This document shows, one piece after another, positions 1-8,858 of a DNA stretch of 64,000 nucleotides (position 1 is the stretch's first letter; each line of letters begins with the position of its first letter). Below the pieces are notes generated by a model. The model saw only the letters and a program-made list of their open reading frames with translations, was not told the DNA's origin and ran no database searches. Source of the DNA: Bacteroidota bacterium (GTDB lineage Bacteria; Bacteroidota; Bacteroidia; JABDFU01); the NCBI GenBank assembly GCA_016183775.1, contig JACPDY010000047.1, positions 1-64,000 of the forward strand. The letters are read 5' to 3'. The translations under genes and the position numbers were made by a program.

Positions 1-1465
1 CATTCGAGCCGCCAACGTACGTAGAATATAAAACAGCGCTGCCTCCTGCATTAAATTTTGTAACAAAAACATCGCCAAGGCCGCCATTAAAAGTATTGTC
101 ATAGCACCCTACTGTAGTTGGAAAAGCCGCACTGTTTATTCTTCCGGTAACAAAAGCTTCGCCCGTATTATTTACAACAACTCCTTCTCCGGCTCCCTGA
201 TCTCCGAGAAATGTGGAATAGACCAATGCTGATCCGGCAGCGTTAAGTTTCAATAAAAATGGCTGTGATTGTCCTGCGTTAAAAGCAACATCAAATGCTC
301 CTGCCGTGACAGGAAAATTAGCAGATCCTGTATTGCCTGTGACATAAGCATTCCCGGTATTATCAATCGTAATTCCATATCCCCTTTCACCACTGCTTCC
401 ACCAATATAAGTTCCGTAAATGATATCAGTACCATCCGGCCTCATTTTAAAAACAACAACATCCGTATTTGTGTTGTATGATGCATCATAGTTGCCTGGT
501 TTAGTCGGAAATCCGGCCCCATCATACCAACCTGTTACATAAGCGTTGCCCAGATTATCGGAAGCAATATCATACGTATAACCCCAAATTAAGGGCCCTG
601 AAAGCGGACCGGCAGCTCCGACATAAGTCGAATAAACTAATATCACGGGGTCAATTATGAGGTCGTATGCAGGATCAACAGATCCCTTGCAATAAAAACT
701 CACTGTATTTTTATCTGACAAATTATAACATACATCTACTTCTTTCTTTACACCATTAATAAACTGGTACGAATATGGGGCGAGATCTGTTGCAGTACCC
801 CAATCGGTTTTTATCTCAAGAGCTCCGTCTCTTTTAATGGTTATCTTTTTTACTCCTTCGAAATTCATTTTAATGTCATTGATCTTCCCTCCCGGCTTAA
901 CAACATAATCATACTTGATCTTGTTGCCGGATGAATAATAACGGGCATCTATCTTGTCATACAATTCGTGGTATCGGATCAGATTGTAATCGGGAGCATT
1001 TGTCACAAAACGGGATGGATCATTTCCGATCAGGTAATTGATCTTACTTTTCCGCTCGCCTTCCGATAAACATTGTACCTCTTTATTACAACCAAGAAAT
1101 CTCATGTTCCAAACTAAATATTCATGGTCGTTACCCGAACGAGCGAATTCATTATCTGAATTGATCTTCATTTCACTCTCCACTTCCCTGACACTGGCAT
1201 AACTTATACCATCCTTCATAAAATACATATGCACACCTGATGAAGCTGATTCAAATAATATGTCATCATTCCATTGTCCCATGTTTTTGCGAAAGCTGAC
1301 TTGTAAATTCTGAAAGTTCAGTTCGATCTCCTTTTTCTTTGATTCTGACAAGTTGGATTTAGACAATCCTTTAGGAAAGTTATTTTGCCCCTTCAAACCG
1401 GTCAAAATAAAACCAAACAAAAAAAATACAAGGAATGATGCTTTTAAATTTGTCTTATGCAACAT
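1..1465 (-). CDS. SBBP beta-propeller repeat surface protein, 3' end outside window
   Basis: The first ATG on the minus strand is at 1465 and the frame stays open to the window edge, giving about 488 residues. It starts with a signal peptide (MLHKTNLKASFLVFFLFG, cleavage probably after LKG). Residues of roughly 45-270 form the conserved beta-rich domain that precedes SBBP repeats in Bacteroidota (catalogued as DUF7948, from memory), with the MGQW opening and an IIDP end. SBBP repeats follow, each with a YSTYVGG or YGTYIGG strand and a GNAYVTG strand, which is the usual beta-propeller blade. Such proteins are exported and often carried by T9SS; the C-terminus that would show a sorting domain is missing. 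It lies 58 bases downstream of a second SBBP protein on the same strand, so the two may be cotranscribed. Substrate or partner is unknown. Confidence 0.85.
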   Translation of the reverse strand, partial: MLHKTNLKASFLVFFLFGFILTGLKGQNNFPKGLSKSNLSESKKKEIELNFQNLQVSFRKNMGQWNDDILFESASSGVHMYFMKDGISYASVREVESEMKINSDNEFARSGNDHEYLVWNMRFLGCNKEVQCLSEGERKSKINYLIGNDPSRFVTNAPDYNLIRYHELYDKIDARYYSSGNKIKYDYVVKPGGKINDIKMNFEGVKKITIKRDGALEIKTDWGTATDLAPYSYQFINGVKKEVDVCYNLSDKNTVSFYCKGSVDPAYDLIIDPVILVYSTYVGAAGPLSGPLIWGYTYDIASDNLGNAYVTGWYDGAGFPTKPGNYDASYNTNTDVVVFKMRPDGTDIIYGTYIGGSSGERGYGITIDNTGNAYVTGNTGSANFPVTAGAFDVAFNAGQSQPFLLKLNAAGSALVYSTFLGDQGAGEGVVVNNTGEAFVTGRINSAAFPTTVGCYDNTFNGGLGDVFVTKFNAGGSAVLYSTYVGGSN

Positions 1466-1523
1466 AAGTCTATGCTTGTGATATTATAATCAAAAATAGT
1501 TATTTCATGCCATATTAAAAGGT

Positions 1524-4500
1524 TCAGGGTGTACTGAGGTTTAGATTTATTGAACACCCGTTCTTGTCTCTAATATTAATGGTATGTGCTCCCGGACAAA
1601 GTTGATTTTTATACCTGTTCATATATCCATCCTGCCAATTATAATAGTAAGGACCGGTACCACCGCTTCCTGTCACCATTAACCATTCCTTACAACCGCA
1701 ACCATTACAAGCAGCCGTGCCCTTAGTAAATAAGCCTGTCAAAGCAGGTGGTGAAATTATTGAGGTTGTAGTTGTTGAAGTGCAGCCTTTATTATCAGTC
1801 ACTTTAACTGTATAAGTCCCTTGTATCAATCCCGTTACTGATTGGGTCGTTTGACCATTACTCCAGCTATAAGTATAAGGAGAGGTTCCGCTGCCGGTTA
1901 CTGCAATGGCACTTCCGTTGGCATCTCCATTACAGGTAATGTTAGTTAGGGTAGTCTGCACATCAACTCCCTTGTTAACTATTACAATAGCTGTTGAAGC
2001 AGCTGTTGCCCCTCCCGAATCCGTTATTTGCACAGTATATGTGGTAGTTGTTGCAGGACATGGATTTATACTTTGTGTTGTTCCTCCAGTGTTCCATGAA
2101 TAGGTATATGGACTTGTACCACTAGTGGCTGTTGCAATTAATACAGGACAAGATGAAGCACCTTCGCATACTTCCGCTGAATTTACATTTGCAGTTATGC
2201 TTCCGCAGGCAGTTCCGGTTATAGAAAATGTTGCTGTATACGGAACCTTAACACAAGCTCCGTCTGTTACTGTAACTGTATAAGTACCCGGACAAAGACC
2301 CGAAATAGTATTGGTGGAACTAATACTATTTAATGTCTGACTTCCATTGCTCCATGTGTAATTAAAATTGGGATCGGCACAGGCAATATTAACAGTTGCA
2401 CTTCCGGAACAAGGACTGCAGACCGTATTGTTAACCTGTGACTGACTTAAGGTTGGAACAACAGGACTGAATTTTACAATGTAGCCATCGTCCAGCCCTC
2501 CGAAAGCATTATCATAATAAGCTCCTCCACCGGGATTTGTAAACGGATAAGTACTTGTAACGATAGAACCACTGCCTGCACACCACTCCCCCACCACATA
2601 TAAATTGCCATTATTGTCGAGGGCTATTGCTTCCCGAAAATCTGCTCCGTTACCACCCAGATACGTAGCCCACAAAACTGCACCATTATTGTTGAATTTT
2701 ATAATAAACGCATCGCCATAACCGCTACCGCCGGTGCCGCCAAAACTTGAATCATAAAAATTGCCACAGGTTGTATTTCCGGATTTATATATGTTGGAAG
2801 ATGTCGTATTTAAACTCACATACAAATTGCCGCAATCATCTATCTCAATGTGATGGTACGAATGGAAAGGAATGTCCGTGCCGCTGCCTCCATAGTAAGT
2901 GGCCCAGGTTCGTGTGCCAATGTTTGTAAATCGCAATATAAAAGCATCAACCCCTCCTCCCAACGCGGCTTGATTATATGCTCCTGCCCATGCCTGTAAT
3001 GAAAATGTAGCGGCAGTTGATGTTGCATAGCCGACCACATACAAATTATCCGATGCATCGCAAGCAACGGAAGTTCCTACGTCATTACCCGTGCCACCAT
3101 AATATGTAGCCCATGTACATACTCCGGAATTTGTGAATCTCAAAATAAAAACATCTCCATTCCCTCCTCCTCCGTAAATATTATCAAAGTAGGCTCCACC
3201 CCAGGATTGAAGTGGAAATGTTAATTCAGATGACCGCGTATAACCTGTCACATAAACATTGTCAGCTGCATCGAAAGCGATAGCATACGCTTCGTCAACT
3301 CCGGAGCCGCCGTAATAAGTTGCCCACGTTAATACGCCTGAATTTGTGAACCTCAAAATAAAAGCATCTCGTGATCCACCTGCTGTCCCCTGGTTATAAG
3401 CACCCGCTCTTGTCTGAAGAGGAAACGTCACCGCATTTGAAGAGGTATATCCGACAATATAAATATTGTTGGCACCATCTAATGCAATGGAATATGCCTC
3501 TTCGTCGGACGCCCCTCCGTAATATGTCGCCCATAAACGGTTACCTGCATTGTCAAACTTCAAAACAAAAGCATCATAATTAAACCCTCCAAAAACACTT
3601 TGGTAATAGGCCCCTCCTCCCGGGTCATAAGTTGGTAGACCTCTGGTATACCCGGTGATATATATTCCACCGGCACCATCGCAGGTTATTGAATGGCCCC
3701 GGCCTGATCCATAAAAGGTTGACCAAACCAATACTCCATTCGGATCAAAGCGCATAATGAAAATACCATAATAACCTGCGGCTGTATAAAAATAGGCTCC
3801 ACCCCAAGCCTGCAATGGGAAAGTAGTACCGGCAACATTATCTGTATAACCGGTCACATACACATTGTTATTAGCATCACAATCTACGCTCATTGGGCCA
3901 TCAGCACCATTCCCTCCGTAAAAAGTAGCCCAGGTTAATTGCGGGTCGATCGTGATTGTTTGCGCGTTATTGTAATCATTTAATTTAATGCCTATCTCAT
4001 ATGAGAAAATTTCACTCTTCACAGCTTTCATTTCATTCAGCAGTCGAATATCCTGATTCAAAGGCAACGTGCCTACTCCCAAATACAAAGGATGAATATT
4101 GCTTTTAATTGTATAGTCAGAACTTATACTATTTGATTGCTCCCCCTGATAACAAAATAAACGGCCTTCGGTGACTCCTCCCAATTCGCTTTCAAAATGA
4201 ATTTGATTGCTTTTCACTTCAAATTTCCCATTTCCTTCATAAATGAGTTTTATCTGGTTGGGATCAGCCTTTGGATGAACGATAAAATCGTGCTTTATGC
4301 CTCCGTTCCCGGAAGTGTAAATTACCCAGTCAATTCCCTTATAAACCTCCCTGATAGTTATCCTGGTATAGGTTTTTACATTACTAACTCCATTTGGACA
4401 GTGGCCAAAAAAATAACTTACATTGCCCAGAGTAACATCGCCTTCAGCAACAACGTTCTCTTTTTTGATACCCGCATTTTTCAGGACCATATCTACCCGA

Positions 4501-4889
4501 CTCCATTTCCATTTAACTTTTAATTTGTCGCCTTGGAGAATATTAGCCTGCCCCATTTCATCATCTTCAACGTTATTATCCTCTTCCTTTTCGAAAAACT
4601 GGTAAGTTAGTCCGGATGTAGTAACCCAAATATTCAGGCCGGGCACTTCAGCTTTAAATAATACATAGGAAGCCGGCTTGTCATCAGAGCCTGTCATTTG
4701 CCCCTTGTTTTCATGAAAACCCAGTTGCTTGTTTAACGACATCCATGTTTTAGCATTCGCTGCCATTTCCGGATCGTTAGGTTTTGTATAGCCTCTGGCA
4801 AAAAAATTACTCGCAAAAAGAATTGCTGTAATGAGAAGAAAACTATAATTCTTCGTCAGGAAATTTTTTCTATTCGAAAGAAGTCTCAT
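1524..4889 (-). CDS. SBBP and SprB-like repeat secreted protein (1121 aa)
   Basis: The protein has a signal peptide (about residues 1-32), the DUF7948-like N-terminal domain (about 50-310, with the HENKGQM opening and ending near TIDPQLTWATFYGG), then about eight SBBP blades to residue 815. Each blade carries WATYYGGxGxD and a DNxYVxGYT strand. From about 820 on there are four SprB/Ig-like repeats with the signature ITCNGDANGSA...YTYSWSNG...L.PGTYTVTVTD. The last repeat (CNGCGCKEW...YYNWQDG...LCPGAHTINI) closes the protein, and no canonical type A sorting domain is seen. SprB repeats are known from the gliding adhesin SprB, so a surface adhesin or matrix role is an inference. It is a paralogue of the gene immediately downstream. 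The blades are close in sequence, which suggests recent internal duplication. Confidence 0.85.
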   Translation of the reverse strand: MRLLSNRKNFLTKNYSFLLITAILFASNFFARGYTKPNDPEMAANAKTWMSLNKQLGFHENKGQMTGSDDKPASYVLFKAEVPGLNIWVTTSGLTYQFFEKEEDNNVEDDEMGQANILQGDKLKVKWKWSRVDMVLKNAGIKKENVVAEGDVTLGNVSYFFGHCPNGVSNVKTYTRITIREVYKGIDWVIYTSGNGGIKHDFIVHPKADPNQIKLIYEGNGKFEVKSNQIHFESELGGVTEGRLFCYQGEQSNSISSDYTIKSNIHPLYLGVGTLPLNQDIRLLNEMKAVKSEIFSYEIGIKLNDYNNAQTITIDPQLTWATFYGGNGADGPMSVDCDANNNVYVTGYTDNVAGTTFPLQAWGGAYFYTAAGYYGIFIMRFDPNGVLVWSTFYGSGRGHSITCDGAGGIYITGYTRGLPTYDPGGGAYYQSVFGGFNYDAFVLKFDNAGNRLWATYYGGASDEEAYSIALDGANNIYIVGYTSSNAVTFPLQTRAGAYNQGTAGGSRDAFILRFTNSGVLTWATYYGGSGVDEAYAIAFDAADNVYVTGYTRSSELTFPLQSWGGAYFDNIYGGGGNGDVFILRFTNSGVCTWATYYGGTGNDVGTSVACDASDNLYVVGYATSTAATFSLQAWAGAYNQAALGGGVDAFILRFTNIGTRTWATYYGGSGTDIPFHSYHHIEIDDCGNLYVSLNTTSSNIYKSGNTTCGNFYDSSFGGTGGSGYGDAFIIKFNNNGAVLWATYLGGNGADFREAIALDNNGNLYVVGEWCAGSGSIVTSTYPFTNPGGGAYYDNAFGGLDDGYIVKFSPVVPTLSQSQVNNTVCSPCSGSATVNIACADPNFNYTWSNGSQTLNSISSTNTISGLCPGTYTVTVTDGACVKVPYTATFSITGTACGSITANVNSAEVCEGASSCPVLIATATSGTSPYTYSWNTGGTTQSINPCPATTTTYTVQITDSGGATAASTAIVIVNKGVDVQTTLTNITCNGDANGSAIAVTGSGTSPYTYSWSNGQTTQSVTGLIQGTYTVKVTDNKGCTSTTTTSIISPPALTGLFTKGTAACNGCGCKEWLMVTGSGGTGPYYYNWQDGYMNRYKNQLCPGAHTINIRDKNGCSINLNLSTP

Positions 4890-5082
4890 GCTTCACAATT
4901 AGGATTAAATCCGAACTAAGACTATACGCTAAACGACTTCTTTAAAAGTAGCTTTAGTTTAAGAGCAAGTCAAATAATTATTTATCTTTAATATAATTTA
5001 AGATATAGCTAATATTTACATAACTATATGTATATCAATATATTATATATTATTTTATTTAATTTCAAAAAAGGTAAATAAA

Positions 5083-6627
5083 ATGGGAGCATCTAATAAA
5101 CTTCATGAATTAATTCACAGTATGTCGATGAATGAAAAACGATATTTCAAAATTAATACAGCGGGAAACGCAGGTGGGCAAGACAGCACTTATCTCAAAT
5201 TATTCAACCTGATTGCCGCACAGAAAAAATACAATGAATATAAAATCAAAAGCGGCTTTGATACCCGGGCTCAAAAAGACCTGCCGGTGATGAAAAATTA
5301 CTTATATAATCTGATCTTAAAAAAACTGTGCAGTTATAATGCTTCATCGCACATCGAAATTCAATTGCACGATCAACTCAATGAAGCATTCGTATTATTT
5401 CAAAAAGGCCTTTACAACCATTATGAAAAAAAATTAAAGAAGATTAAAGCTATTGCGACCCGGTATAGCAAACCCGAAATATTATTGGAAATATATAACC
5501 GCGAATTGAAGCTGATCCATTTTAGGGAAGACTTATCAGCTATGGAGGATAAATATGGAACACTTCAGAGAGAATCTGCTGAGATCATAAATAAGATAAA
5601 TAACAGAAATCAATATTATAGTCTGAAAAACAACATGTATTTACTATTAAGAAAAGCAGGAGTGTCAAAAAATAAACAAACAGAATATGAATATGGACAT
5701 CTAATGAAAAATTCATTGATGGAAAATAAAACCCAACCACTTTCTCCCGAATCAAAGCTCAGCTATTATGACATCAAAGCAGCTTATTACACCTTTGGCA
5801 AAACCGATCCGTTAAAAAGCATCGCAGCTCTTGAATCAAAATATGAATTATTACAGCTATTGCCTGAAAAGGATCATGAATTAATAATTTCAAGGGCTAA
5901 CACACTTATAAATTTATCCATCTCTTATTATACATTAAACAACATCAGGAAGGCATTTGAGATGATGCGTAACCTTGAGCATGAATTAGAAAAATGGGAA
6001 AAAAAATTACCATCTCATATATATTTAAGAATAACATTTACACTACACAAAATAAGAGCAACTCTTTTCATTTCAATGGGAAATTTTAAGGACGGTTTGT
6101 ATGAGTTGAATCTCGAAGAAGAATTACTCCCGTTCGATAATACCATAAATAATATTCACGATTTTTATTTCACAAAAGCATATACTCACTTTGCCCTTAA
6201 ACAATATACAAATTCATTGTCGAGCATAAATATTTTATTAAACTCTTCAACATTAAAAGAACAAGACAAATTTTACCGCAGAACAAAATTCCTGCAACTC
6301 CAGCTGTACTTTGAAATGGGAAAAACCGATCTTATTGAACATGAAGCCTCTATGATCACAAGACTTCATAAAAACAAAGCATATGTTTCCAAAGCGGAGA
6401 AGCTGGCTTTTGATTTCATATTAAACGACATTCATGCATTAACTTCACAAAAACAACTTAAAGAAAGATGCTCACTTGTTAAAAAGCAATTTGAATACCT
6501 CAAGAAATATCCGAAAGAAAAATCAGCTATTGAAGAGTTGAACATCCTTGACTGGATTGAAAGTAAGATTCAAAACCGTTCGCTTACAGAGATAGTACAG
6601 GAGAAAGCGAAACGACTGGAGAAATAA
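5083..6627 (+). CDS. Cytosolic helical-repeat (TPR-like) protein of unknown function
   Basis: The 514-residue product has no signal peptide or membrane segment. It is charged and almost entirely helical by composition, with recurring TPR-like spacing such as LINLSISYYTLNNIRKAFEM and KAYTHFALKQYTNSLSSI. The N-terminus (KLHELIHSMSMNEKRYFKI) is a pattern I associate with a family of uncharacterised Bacteroidota proteins that have a helical N-terminal head followed by TPR-like repeats. It stands alone: it is divergent from the SBBP gene at 4889 across 193 AT-rich bases, and convergent with tonB only 6 bases past its stop. Function is not recognised; a scaffold or regulatory role is only a guess. 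Confidence 0.75.
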   Translation: MGASNKLHELIHSMSMNEKRYFKINTAGNAGGQDSTYLKLFNLIAAQKKYNEYKIKSGFDTRAQKDLPVMKNYLYNLILKKLCSYNASSHIEIQLHDQLNEAFVLFQKGLYNHYEKKLKKIKAIATRYSKPEILLEIYNRELKLIHFREDLSAMEDKYGTLQRESAEIINKINNRNQYYSLKNNMYLLLRKAGVSKNKQTEYEYGHLMKNSLMENKTQPLSPESKLSYYDIKAAYYTFGKTDPLKSIAALESKYELLQLLPEKDHELIISRANTLINLSISYYTLNNIRKAFEMMRNLEHELEKWEKKLPSHIYLRITFTLHKIRATLFISMGNFKDGLYELNLEEELLPFDNTINNIHDFYFTKAYTHFALKQYTNSLSSINILLNSSTLKEQDKFYRRTKFLQLQLYFEMGKTDLIEHEASMITRLHKNKAYVSKAEKLAFDFILNDIHALTSQKQLKERCSLVKKQFEYLKKYPKEKSAIEELNILDWIESKIQNRSLTEIVQEKAKRLEK

Positions 6628-6633
6628 TAACAA

Positions 6634-7446
6634 TCAATCCAACCTGAACACAAAAGTATAAGTTCCCTTCTGCTCCTTAGCACCATCGGGACTGACATTG
6701 AACTTAGCCGTCTTCGCGGCCTGCCTGGCTAATGTATATAAATAAGAGCTGGTTGTGGTTGAACCCCTTTGTCCGGGAGTGGCTTCAATCACCTTTCCTG
6801 TTTCGTCTACCACTATTTCCACAACAACAATTCCTTCTTCCTGTGATTCATCAAGCAGCTGAGGGCGTTGTAACAATTTTCTTCCCCGTAATGAATAACC
6901 AGGCCCTTTACCCGGGCCAACATTATTTCCCTCTCCCGGACCATCACCATTTCCTTTCCCCTGCCCGTCACCATCACCGGCTTTCCCATTTCCATCAGTA
7001 TTAGTTGAGTTGCCGCTTGAATTTTTTAGTTTGTCTTTTACGTTAGCAATCAGGTTCATTAACTCCTGACTGGGCTGTGGATCTTCCTGCGCCCTAATTT
7101 TCTCTTCGATCTTTTTCTCTTTCTTCTTCTCTTTTTTTCTTTCCTCTTTCACGGTCAATACCGGATCTTCTGTGCTGCTTGAAAAAATATCCTCTGTAGC
7201 CGATGTCGTATTGGTATTCGCTTTAACAGAGCTGGTCATTCCTGGGTTTCCCATTCCTTCAGCACCATCTTCCCCGCCACCACCTTCAAAAGTTATTTCA
7301 ACTTCCTGTATAATACTTGGAGGATACGGAGGAATAGGTGTTTTAATAAGAAACAGTAACAAAAAAAGAATGATCAGCCCAAACACCAGGACGGATGATA
7401 TGAATGATAAAAAATGATCTTTCCTATTGTCAGCTATTGCTTGCAT
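6634..7446 (-). CDS. tonB: TonB-family energy transducer
   Basis: One N-terminal membrane anchor (about residues 13-34, ISSVLVFGLIILFLLLFLI) is followed by a Pro-rich start of the periplasmic part (IPPYPPS) and a Gly/Glu patch. A Lys/Glu-rich linker (ERKKEKKKEKKIEEK) and a Gly/Asp/Asn-rich linker come next. The C-terminal TonB-like domain covers about 195-270: GIVVVEIVVDETGKV, then AAKTAKFNV and GTYTFVFRLD. TonB carries proton-motive energy from ExbB/ExbD to outer membrane receptors. It is the third gene of an exbB-exbD-tonB operon, 87 bases after exbD, and that gap holds a period-7 repeat. The Gly-rich linker is of a type common in Bacteroidota TonB-like proteins, so a TolA-like role is possible. 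Confidence 0.85.
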   Translation of the reverse strand: MQAIADNRKDHFLSFISSVLVFGLIILFLLLFLIKTPIPPYPPSIIQEVEITFEGGGGEDGAEGMGNPGMTSSVKANTNTTSATEDIFSSSTEDPVLTVKEERKKEKKKEKKIEEKIRAQEDPQPSQELMNLIANVKDKLKNSSGNSTNTDGNGKAGDGDGQGKGNGDGPGEGNNVGPGKGPGYSLRGRKLLQRPQLLDESQEEGIVVVEIVVDETGKVIEATPGQRGSTTTSSYLYTLARQAAKTAKFNVSPDGAKEQKGTYTFVFRLD

Positions 7447-7454
7447 TGCATTTT

Positions 7455-7484
7455 GTTGCTGGTTGTTAGTTGTCGGTTGCTGGT
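7455..7484. repeat. Short period-7 tandem word (GTTGNTG-like)
   Basis: Four consecutive heptads can be read between exbD and tonB: ttgctgg, ttgttag, ttgtcgg, ttgctgg. They lie just upstream of the tonB start, in the gap of an operon. The word is the same type as the hairpin at 8783-8848, 1.3 kb away. Confidence 0.6.
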
Positions 7485-7533
7485 AAAAAAATTACCATAA
7501 ATAAACGAAGAACTGAGGGCTGACAACATTTAA

Positions 7534-7941
7534 CTACTTCACCGTTGGCGACTTGGTCTTCAACACCATTTTCACTCCCAACTTATCACCGATCTGTAAA
7601 ACATCAACGAGATCCTGTACTGATAACGAATTATCTATTTTCAATACTACCGTTTTCTCCCCCGTTTTATTAACCTCCAATGCTACGGCCTGTTCCAGCG
7701 CTGTAAAAGGGACCAACAAACCATTCACCGCGAATACAGCATCTTTCCCCGCTTCAATCACAACCTTCGGCTTGTTCTGAATGGAAGTACCATGTTTTGT
7801 GCTCGGCAGAGTTAGCTTAATAATATTCGGATTTACAAGTGTGGATACAATTAGAAAGAACAAAAGCAGGAAGAACATGATATCGTTCAACGAATCGGTA
7901 CTTACCTCAGCTCCTTCTTTATGTCGGCGGCGCAAGTTCAT
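7534..7941 (-). CDS. exbD: ExbD/TolR biopolymer transport protein
   Basis: The 135-residue product has a short basic N-terminus (MNLRRRHKEGAEV), one membrane helix (about 21-40) and a periplasmic ExbD domain ending ALKTKSPTVK-like. The functional Asp at the start of the helix (LNDIMFFLLLFF, D20) corresponds to the proton-carrying Asp of ExbD. It pairs with ExbB in the proton channel that powers TonB. Its ATG overlaps the exbB stop by one base (TAATG), so translation is coupled. Length is normal for the family. Confidence 0.92.
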   Translation of the reverse strand: MNLRRRHKEGAEVSTDSLNDIMFFLLLFFLIVSTLVNPNIIKLTLPSTKHGTSIQNKPKVVIEAGKDAVFAVNGLLVPFTALEQAVALEVNKTGEKTVVLKIDNSLSVQDLVDVLQIGDKLGVKMVLKTKSPTVK

Positions 7942-8687
7942 TATTTAGAAGGCTCATTTAAAATATCTAAAAACTCTGTGGAGCTGTTTTCTATCCGGTT
8001 GATGATCTTCTCGATCACAATATTCAGGATGTGATACGTTGTAAAGGCAAGGATTCCCACAATCAATCCCCCGGCACTTGTAATCATCTTCTGGTACAAA
8101 CCAGCAGAGATGGTATCAATTTTAATATCACCACCGGCCAAAGAGATATCATAAAATATTTTCACCACACCGATGATTGTTCCCACAAAACCGAACATAG
8201 GCGCTATGCGACCAATGATATTGAGTACGATCATGTTCTTTTCTATTTTGTATAACTCAGCCCTGCCCGCTCCGTCCATCGCTTCTTTGATCTCAGCAAC
8301 AGGTCTTCCTAAACGGCCCAGGCCTTTTCCTACAACAGCAGCCACAGGCGAAGTATTGCTCCTGCAAAGTGTACGCGCGGCTTCAAGATTGCCTGATACT
8401 ATAAAATCTTTAATCGTCAACATGAAATTTTTATCATGTCGCGAAGCCTTTCTTAAAGCAATGATGCGGTCGAACATCACATAAATAGCAAGGAACAATA
8501 AAACACCAATAGGTATCATAATATAACCGCCCTTCACCACCAGTTCGAACAGGGAAAGCGAATCTTCCACATTCGCAGCCGGAACCATTTGTGCAGTATC
8601 CTGGATCGGGGTTGCGGTTTTATTGATCGTATCGGCCACCGTGGCACCCATAGTGCCCGTTATTTGCAATAAAACAGAGCTTAGCAT
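7941..8687 (-). CDS. exbB: MotA/TolQ/ExbB proton channel family protein
   Basis: The product has 248 residues and three membrane segments, at about 50-70, 150-175 and 195-220. The family signature runs from EIKEAMDGAGRAELYKIEKN through IIGRIAPMFGFVGTIIGVV to TSAGGLIVGILAF. The N-terminal extension of about 45 residues before the first helix resembles the periplasmic leader seen in many ExbB proteins. It is the first gene of the exbB-exbD-tonB operon. A hairpin repeat (8783-8848) separates it from the MFS gene upstream on the same strand, so it probably has its own promoter in 8690-8780. Confidence 0.92.
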   Translation of the reverse strand: MLSSVLLQITGTMGATVADTINKTATPIQDTAQMVPAANVEDSLSLFELVVKGGYIMIPIGVLLFLAIYVMFDRIIALRKASRHDKNFMLTIKDFIVSGNLEAARTLCRSNTSPVAAVVGKGLGRLGRPVAEIKEAMDGAGRAELYKIEKNMIVLNIIGRIAPMFGFVGTIIGVVKIFYDISLAGGDIKIDTISAGLYQKMITSAGGLIVGILAFTTYHILNIVIEKIINRIENSSTEFLDILNEPSK

Positions 8688-8782
8688 AGTTCGTAGATTT
8701 ATAACCCTGCTAAATTAACTTGAACTAAAGTGGAAATATTGTGTGAAAGGTTGAACTTATAAACAGGAAGGTGTTAGTGGGG

Positions 8783-8848
8783 GTTGGTTGTTGGTTGTCA
8801 GTTGTTGGTTGTCGGGCAATAACCAACAACTGACAACCAGCAACTAAC
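8783..8848. repeat. Period-7 word folded into a 28-bp hairpin
   Basis: Left arm 8783-8810 and right arm 8821-8848 are reverse complements at 26 of 28 positions, with a 10-base loop. Each arm is made of heptads such as ttggttg, ttggttg, tcagttg. It lies between two minus-strand genes and could stop or protect the transcript of the upstream MFS gene. The tandem-word make-up is unlike an ordinary terminator, and no T-run follows. Confidence 0.8.
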
Positions 8849-8858
8849 TACCTTTCCC

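Noticed and set aside
8783-8848. Ordinary rho-independent terminator
   Set aside because: The stem is long and AT/GT-rich with no T-run on either side, and it is built of tandem words; a terminator function is possible but not shown.
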